From an uncultured Campylobacter sp. (lineage in GTDB: Bacteria > Campylobacterota > Campylobacteria > Campylobacterales > Campylobacteraceae), in the NCBI RefSeq assembly GCF_938030685.1, contig NZ_CALHHX010000074.1, forward strand, positions 1 through 9,330: a stretch of DNA of 9,330 bases, written 5' to 3'. The notes beneath the pieces were generated by a model, which was not told where the DNA came from, made no database searches, and was given only the letters and a program-made list of their open reading frames with translations. The translations under genes were made by a program, and so were the position numbers. Below, in pieces: positions 5,836-9,330 of this stretch; within the stretch, counting starts at the first letter, position 1, and every line of letters begins with the position of its first letter.

Positions 5836-7722
5836 CTATTCGACTTCGGCGTCGATGACATCGTCGTCTTTTTTACCGCCGTTTGCACCGCTGCTTTGCG
5901 ATCCGCCTTGCGCACCTTGATTTGCGCTGGCAGCCTTGTATAGATCCTCGGCGACCTTGCTTAGGGCTTCTACTTTAGAGTTTATCGCTTCCTTGCTCGC
6001 GTTTTCATCCTTTAGCACGGCTTTTAGATCATTTAGCGCGCCCTCGATCTTAGCGCGTAGATCGCCCGGCACCTTCTCGCCCATCTCGCTTAGGCTCTTT
6101 TCGGTTTGATGTGCAATGCTATCGGCTTGGTTGCGCGCTTCGACGGTTTCTTTGCGCTTGTTATCTTCCTCTTTGTGAAGCTCGGCGTCCTTTACCATCT
6201 TATCGATCTCGGCGTCACTTAAGCCGCTTGAGCCGGTGATGCGGATGTCGGTTGCCTTGCCGGTGGCTTTGTCTTTTGCCGAAACGGTTAAAATTCCGTT
6301 CGCGTCGATATTAAATTCCACCTCGATCTGCGGCACGCCGCGAGGAGCGGGCATGATGCCTTCAAGATTGAAATTTCCTAGCGATTTGTTATCTTTCGCA
6401 AACTCGCGCTCGCCCTGCAAAACGTTGATCGTAACGGCGCTTTGATTATCCTCTGCTGTCGAGAAGGTTTGAGACTTTTTCGTAGGTATTGTAGTTCCCT
6501 TCTCGATGATCTTAGTCATTACGCCGCCTAGGGTTTCGATGCCGAGGCTTAGCGGAGTAACGTCGAGTAGTAGCACGTCTTTTACGTCGCCTTTGATGAC
6601 CGCGCCTTGGATCGCCGCGCCGATTGCTACGACTTCGTCAGGGTTTACGCTCTTGTTTAGCTCCTTACCGAAAGCCTTTTTGACCTCCTCTTGCACGAGT
6701 GGCACGCGCGTCGAGCCGCCAACCATGACGACCTCTTTTATGTCGTTCATGCTAAGACCTGCATCGCTTACGACCTTTTTGAGAGTGCTTATGGTCTCAT
6801 CTACCAAAGAATCGATCATACTTTCAAATTTAGCTCTAGTGATGGTTTTCATTAGGTGCTTTGGACCGGTGGCATCAGCAGTGATGAAAGGTAAATTTAC
6901 CGTCGTTTCCATCGCGCTGCTTAGCTCTTTTTTGGCGTTTTCCGCAGCCTCTTTTAGGCGTTGCATAGCCATGACATCGCCGCGCAAGTCGATGCCTGTT
7001 TCAGATTGAAATTCCGAGGTTAAAAAGTCGATCAGTTTGTTATCGAAATCATCGCCGCCCAAAAATGCATTACCGCCGGTAGCTAAAACTTCTACGACGC
7101 TATCGCCGGTTTCTAGCACGGTTACGTCGAATGTACCGCCGCCTAGATCGTAAACGACGATCTTTTCAGATTCTTTTTTATCCAGCCCATACGCAAGCGC
7201 TGCTGCGGTCGGCTCGTTAATGATACGAAGCACGTTTAGGCCCGCGATTGTTCCTGCTTCTTTCGTCGCCTTTCTTTGGCTGTCGTTGAAATACGCAGGC
7301 ACGGTTATGACCGCATCGACAACCGGCTCGCCCAAAAACGCCTCGGCGTCCTCTTTTAGCTTGATCAGCACCTTGGCTGAAATTTCTTGCGGCGTATAAA
7401 CCTTGCCCGCGATTTCTACCGCGCACGCGCCATTTCGGTCGATGATCTTATACGGTAGGCGCTTTTTGGCCTCCTGCGCATTTTTTTCATTCATCATAAG
7501 ACCCATGATGCGCTTGATCGAATAGATCGTTTTTTCCGGGTTAGTGACTGCTTGGCGCTTGGCACTGTCACCTACTAAAACCTCGCCTTTATCGGTGAAA
7601 GCGACTACCGACGGAGTGGTGTTTTTGCCCTCTTTATTCGGTATGATCTTGCTCTCGCCGCGTTCGAATATGCTTACGCACGAGTTTGTTGTTCCTAGGT
7701 CGATGCCTATGACTTTTGCCAT
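5836..7722 (-). CDS. dnaK: Molecular chaperone DnaK (Hsp70)
   Basis: This is a 628-residue ATP-dependent chaperone that binds unfolded segments in the cytoplasm with DnaJ and GrpE. The ATPase domain covers about 1-380, with phosphate loop 1 IDLGTTNS (7-14), K70, VVYDLGGGTFDVTVLE (189-204, T197) and the adenosine motif VVMVGGSTRVP (331-341). The interdomain linker is VLLLDVTPLSLGIE (383-396). The substrate-binding beta domain covers about 397-500. The helical lid follows, then a Gly/Ser/Gln-rich tail (about 598-617) ending in DDDVIDAEVE, the conserved bacterial C-terminus. Length is standard and all key residues are present. The ATG has AAAGGA on the minus strand 6 nt upstream. It is the last gene of hrcA-grpE-dnaK, 44 bp after grpE, with a spacer containing AAATTTTAAAATTT (7747-7760). 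No dnaJ follows in this direction. Confidence 0.98.
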   Translation of the reverse strand: MAKVIGIDLGTTNSCVSIFERGESKIIPNKEGKNTTPSVVAFTDKGEVLVGDSAKRQAVTNPEKTIYSIKRIMGLMMNEKNAQEAKKRLPYKIIDRNGACAVEIAGKVYTPQEISAKVLIKLKEDAEAFLGEPVVDAVITVPAYFNDSQRKATKEAGTIAGLNVLRIINEPTAAALAYGLDKKESEKIVVYDLGGGTFDVTVLETGDSVVEVLATGGNAFLGGDDFDNKLIDFLTSEFQSETGIDLRGDVMAMQRLKEAAENAKKELSSAMETTVNLPFITADATGPKHLMKTITRAKFESMIDSLVDETISTLKKVVSDAGLSMNDIKEVVMVGGSTRVPLVQEEVKKAFGKELNKSVNPDEVVAIGAAIQGAVIKGDVKDVLLLDVTPLSLGIETLGGVMTKIIEKGTTIPTKKSQTFSTAEDNQSAVTINVLQGEREFAKDNKSLGNFNLEGIMPAPRGVPQIEVEFNIDANGILTVSAKDKATGKATDIRITGSSGLSDAEIDKMVKDAELHKEEDNKRKETVEARNQADSIAHQTEKSLSEMGEKVPGDLRAKIEGALNDLKAVLKDENASKEAINSKVEALSKVAEDLYKAASANQGAQGGSQSSGANGGKKDDDVIDAEVE

Positions 7723-7766
7723 TTTTTATCCTTTGTGTTGAATTTAAAATTTTAAAATTTGGACGA

Positions 7767-8342
7767 TTATTTCGCCACTACTACCATAGCGGCGCGCAAA
7801 ACGCGCTGCTTATACATATAGCCTTTTTGATATACTTGAACGATATCGCCTTTTTTAGCGCCTTCGGCTTCAATCATCGAGATGGCGTTATGCACGCTAG
7901 GATCAAATCCCGCATCCGTCGCTATCGGAACGATACCGTATTTTTCAAAAGTCTTTGTAAAAAGGCTTAGACATTGTTTTACGCCGACCTCAATTTTATC
8001 CGCAAGCTCATTACCTTCCACATCAATTTTGGCGGCTTCCTCAAGCGCGTCGATTATCGGCAGTAGATCTTTTGCAAAGCTCTCGCTAGCGTAAGCAACA
8101 GCGCTATCTTTTTCCTTTTCCAAACGTTTTTTGAGATTTTCAAAATCCGCATTGGCGCGGTAAAATTTATCAGTGATCTCACTCAGCTCGTTTTGAAGCT
8201 TTTGTATCTGCGCGTCAGTATCGTCGCATGTCTGCGCCTCTTGCGGCTCGCTTGCCTCTGACGCGCACTGCTCGCAAACTTCTTTTTCTTCACTATCGCA
8301 CGCTGCGTTTTTATCGCCGTGCTCTTTAAATTTATGGCTCAT
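7767..8342 (-). CDS. grpE: Nucleotide exchange factor GrpE
   Basis: This 191-residue homodimeric cofactor releases ADP from DnaK. Residues 1-42 are acidic and probably disordered. Residues 43-80 form the long dimerising coiled coil (QIQKLQNELSEITDKF, then NADFENLKKRLEKEK). The four-helix region follows, and the beta domain that contacts DnaK contains GFDPSVHNAISMIE (145-158) and the C-terminal GYMYKQRVLRAAMVVVAK. Length is typical. The start ATG overlaps the hrcA stop (ATGA), and TAAAGGAGT lies 3-11 nt upstream, a strong ribosome binding site inside the end of hrcA. The odd point is that the N-terminal tail holds four cysteines (15, 23, 26, 39), including a CxxC, rare for GrpE. Expression should follow HrcA control from the upstream promoter. 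Confidence 0.97.
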   Translation of the reverse strand: MSHKFKEHGDKNAACDSEEKEVCEQCASEASEPQEAQTCDDTDAQIQKLQNELSEITDKFYRANADFENLKKRLEKEKDSAVAYASESFAKDLLPIIDALEEAAKIDVEGNELADKIEVGVKQCLSLFTKTFEKYGIVPIATDAGFDPSVHNAISMIEAEGAKKGDIVQVYQKGYMYKQRVLRAAMVVVAK

Positions 8343-9127
8343 GCTACTCCTTTAGCGTAGTTAAAAAATTTCTCGTAATTCTCATAAACGCTGCCTGCGC
8401 AGATCATCGTAGCGTCCTCGCCTTCGAATTTCACGGGGCGTTTGATCCCCATAAATCCGTGCTCGAAGTAGGGCGCGAAGATCAAATTTTTAGTAAAATT
8501 TACGGCGATCGAGGGGTTGAGTAAAATTTTAAACCGCTCGTCTTTGAAAATTTTATACGCTACGACCTCGTTACAAAGAAATTCGATTTTAGAATTTTTT
8601 AGCTCTTTAATTTTGGTGCTAAGCTCGCGTAGACCGATCTGTATCGAAGCTATCTCCAAATCTCCGAGTGAAATTCCTATTAAATTTGATAGAAATTTAA
8701 AAACTCTAAAATCGTATTTTAAGATAATCTCATCCGTTCTAAATGCAAGGATTATGAAGCGATTATCGTGATTGATAACTTCGCTTAGGGCTTCGTTTTC
8801 GGCGTTGAAAATCATACAGTAAATTTCAAAATCCTCAAGCACCGCTTCTAGCTCGCGAGCATCGTCTATTTTTAACTCATCGTCGAAGCTAAGCCTAGCG
8901 CGCCAGTAATCCTGCATCGTCGCAACTGTGGGGATTCTACCACCGCTTACATGAAGCTGCGTCAAAGCCCCCTCATCGCTTAAGCGCTTAAAATAAATTC
9001 GGATGCTAGACGCTGACATCGCTACGCCCATACGCTCACCCAGCTCTGAAGATCCGATCGGGGTATTGCTATCAAGATAGGCGGAAATGATGGATTCCAG
9101 GATCATATCACGTTTATTCGTTTTCAC
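8339..9127 (-). CDS. hrcA: Heat-inducible transcription repressor HrcA
   Basis: This is a 262-residue repressor that binds the CIRCE operator and silences this heat-shock operon until stress. The N-terminal winged helix matches the family: KRDMILESIISAYLDSNTPIGSSELGERM, then the recognition helix SASSIRIYFKRLSDEG and the HVSGGRIPT turn. The remainder is the GAF-like/dimerisation region, which is short, as usual in Campylobacterota HrcA (about 260-275 residues versus about 340 in Bacillus). I chose GTG at 9127-9125, giving MKTNKRDM, with AAAGAG 8 nt upstream. A GTG at 9136-9134 (three residues longer) lies inside CIRCE. The longest frame, from ATG 9220, would begin upstream of the promoter and is not plausible. 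The stop overlaps the grpE start. First gene of hrcA-grpE-dnaK. Confidence 0.92.
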   Translation of the reverse strand: MKTNKRDMILESIISAYLDSNTPIGSSELGERMGVAMSASSIRIYFKRLSDEGALTQLHVSGGRIPTVATMQDYWRARLSFDDELKIDDARELEAVLEDFEIYCMIFNAENEALSEVINHDNRFIILAFRTDEIILKYDFRVFKFLSNLIGISLGDLEIASIQIGLRELSTKIKELKNSKIEFLCNEVVAYKIFKDERFKILLNPSIAVNFTKNLIFAPYFEHGFMGIKRPVKFEGEDATMICAGSVYENYEKFFNYAKGVA

Positions 9128-9129
9128 CT

Positions 9130-9156
9130 TTAGCACTCTTTCGTTAAGATTGCTAG
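9130..9156 (-). promoter_or_regulatory. CIRCE operator (HrcA binding site)
   Basis: On the + strand this reads TTAGCACTC-N9-GATTGCTAG. The first arm matches the CIRCE consensus exactly and the second matches GAGTGCTAA at 7 of 9 positions, with the standard 9-bp spacer. It starts two bases after the -10 box of the hrcA promoter and ends two bases before the chosen hrcA start codon, so bound HrcA would block transcription initiation. In the RNA the arms could also hide the ribosome binding site. Confidence 0.9.
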
Positions 9157-9157
9157 T

Positions 9158-9187
9158 ATTATACAACATTGAGTGGCAATATGTCAA
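9158..9187 (-). promoter_or_regulatory. Sigma-70 promoter of hrcA-grpE-dnaK
   Basis: On the minus strand TTGACA (9187-9182) and TATAAT (9163-9158) are both perfect consensus hexamers, separated by 18 bp. A full -35 is unusual for Campylobacter, whose vegetative promoters mostly lack one. The predicted start of transcription, near 9151, falls inside CIRCE. This leaves a leader of about 24 nt before the GTG start. Confidence 0.88.
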
Positions 9188-9271
9188 GGTTTTTATATAA
9201 ATTTTATAAAATTTTAGCAATCGGGTCCTGAGTTTGCTAAATTTTAACTATGATTTTTTTGAGGTGAGCGT

Positions 9272-9330
9272 AATTCTTGGAATTCTTGGAATTCTTGGAA
9301 TTCTTGGAATTCTTGGAATTCTTGGAATTC
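9272..9330. repeat. 9-bp tandem repeat (AATTCTTGG), at least 6.5 copies, cut by the window edge
   Basis: Six identical AATTCTTGG units follow one another from 9272 to 9325, and a seventh begins (AATTC) before the window ends. The copies are exact, so the array is young or kept uniform. A 9-bp unit never shifts frame. None of the six frames has a stop within the repeat; they read Ile-Leu-Gly, Asn-Ser-Trp, Phe-Leu-Glu on the + strand and Asn-Ser-Lys, Gln-Glu-Phe, Pro-Arg-Ile on the minus. It lies 85 bp upstream of the hrcA -35 box. The copy number shown is a minimum. Confidence 0.95.

Noticed and set aside
6506..7009. 167-codon + strand frame inside dnaK
   Set aside because: It is an antisense shadow of highly conserved dnaK coding sequence, a Ser/Thr/Pro-rich composition artefact without a start signal.
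9128..9220. Longer HrcA starting at 9220
   Set aside because: The extension spans the consensus promoter and CIRCE and lies outside the conserved HrcA N-terminus.

Overview
The window looks like a chromosomal segment of a Campylobacter or close relative. The coding regions are GC-richer than the spacers, which are packed with AAATTT/GAATTT words. The gene sets hrcA-grpE-dnaK and tupA with tupBC, and the protein sequences themselves, are of Campylobacterota type. The coding base composition suggests one of the higher-GC oral species (the C. gracilis/rectus/showae/curvus group) rather than C. jejuni. The species is an inference.

Layout from left to right: (1) the last 17 codons of an unidentified + strand gene, ending at 55; (2) a 554-bp AT-rich spacer with a strong AT-rich hairpin and, at its right end, a promoter; (3) a + strand class V aminotransferase/cysteine-desulfurase-fold enzyme (610-1935), whose stop codon is built into a rho-independent terminator; (4) a 503-bp AT-rich spacer between convergent genes; (5) a tungstate ABC uptake locus with tupB and tupC on the minus strand (overlapping ATGA) and tupA divergent on the plus strand. 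A 70-bp divergent control region separates them and holds a TATAAT box inside a perfect 19-bp palindrome; (6) a terminator after tupA and a 467-bp spacer without convincing genes; (7) a minus strand heat-shock operon hrcA-grpE-dnaK (9127 down to 5836), driven by a consensus TTGACA-N18-TATAAT promoter with a CIRCE operator; (8) a 9-bp tandem repeat that runs off the right edge.

How the genes work together: TupA captures tungstate in the periplasm, TupB is the membrane permease and TupC the ATPase, supplying metal for tungsto- or molybdoenzymes. HrcA represses its own operon at CIRCE. GrpE is the nucleotide-exchange factor for the DnaK chaperone encoded just downstream.

The most unusual elements are two in-frame tandem repeats sharing an AATTC core. 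One is a 14-copy 15-bp array inside tupC, which gives the ATPase a roughly 95-residue low-complexity N-terminal extension of Asn-Ser/Phe pentapeptides. The other is an array of more than six 9-bp copies at the right edge, probably where the assembly stopped. I saw no mobile element, CRISPR array, tRNA or rRNA.
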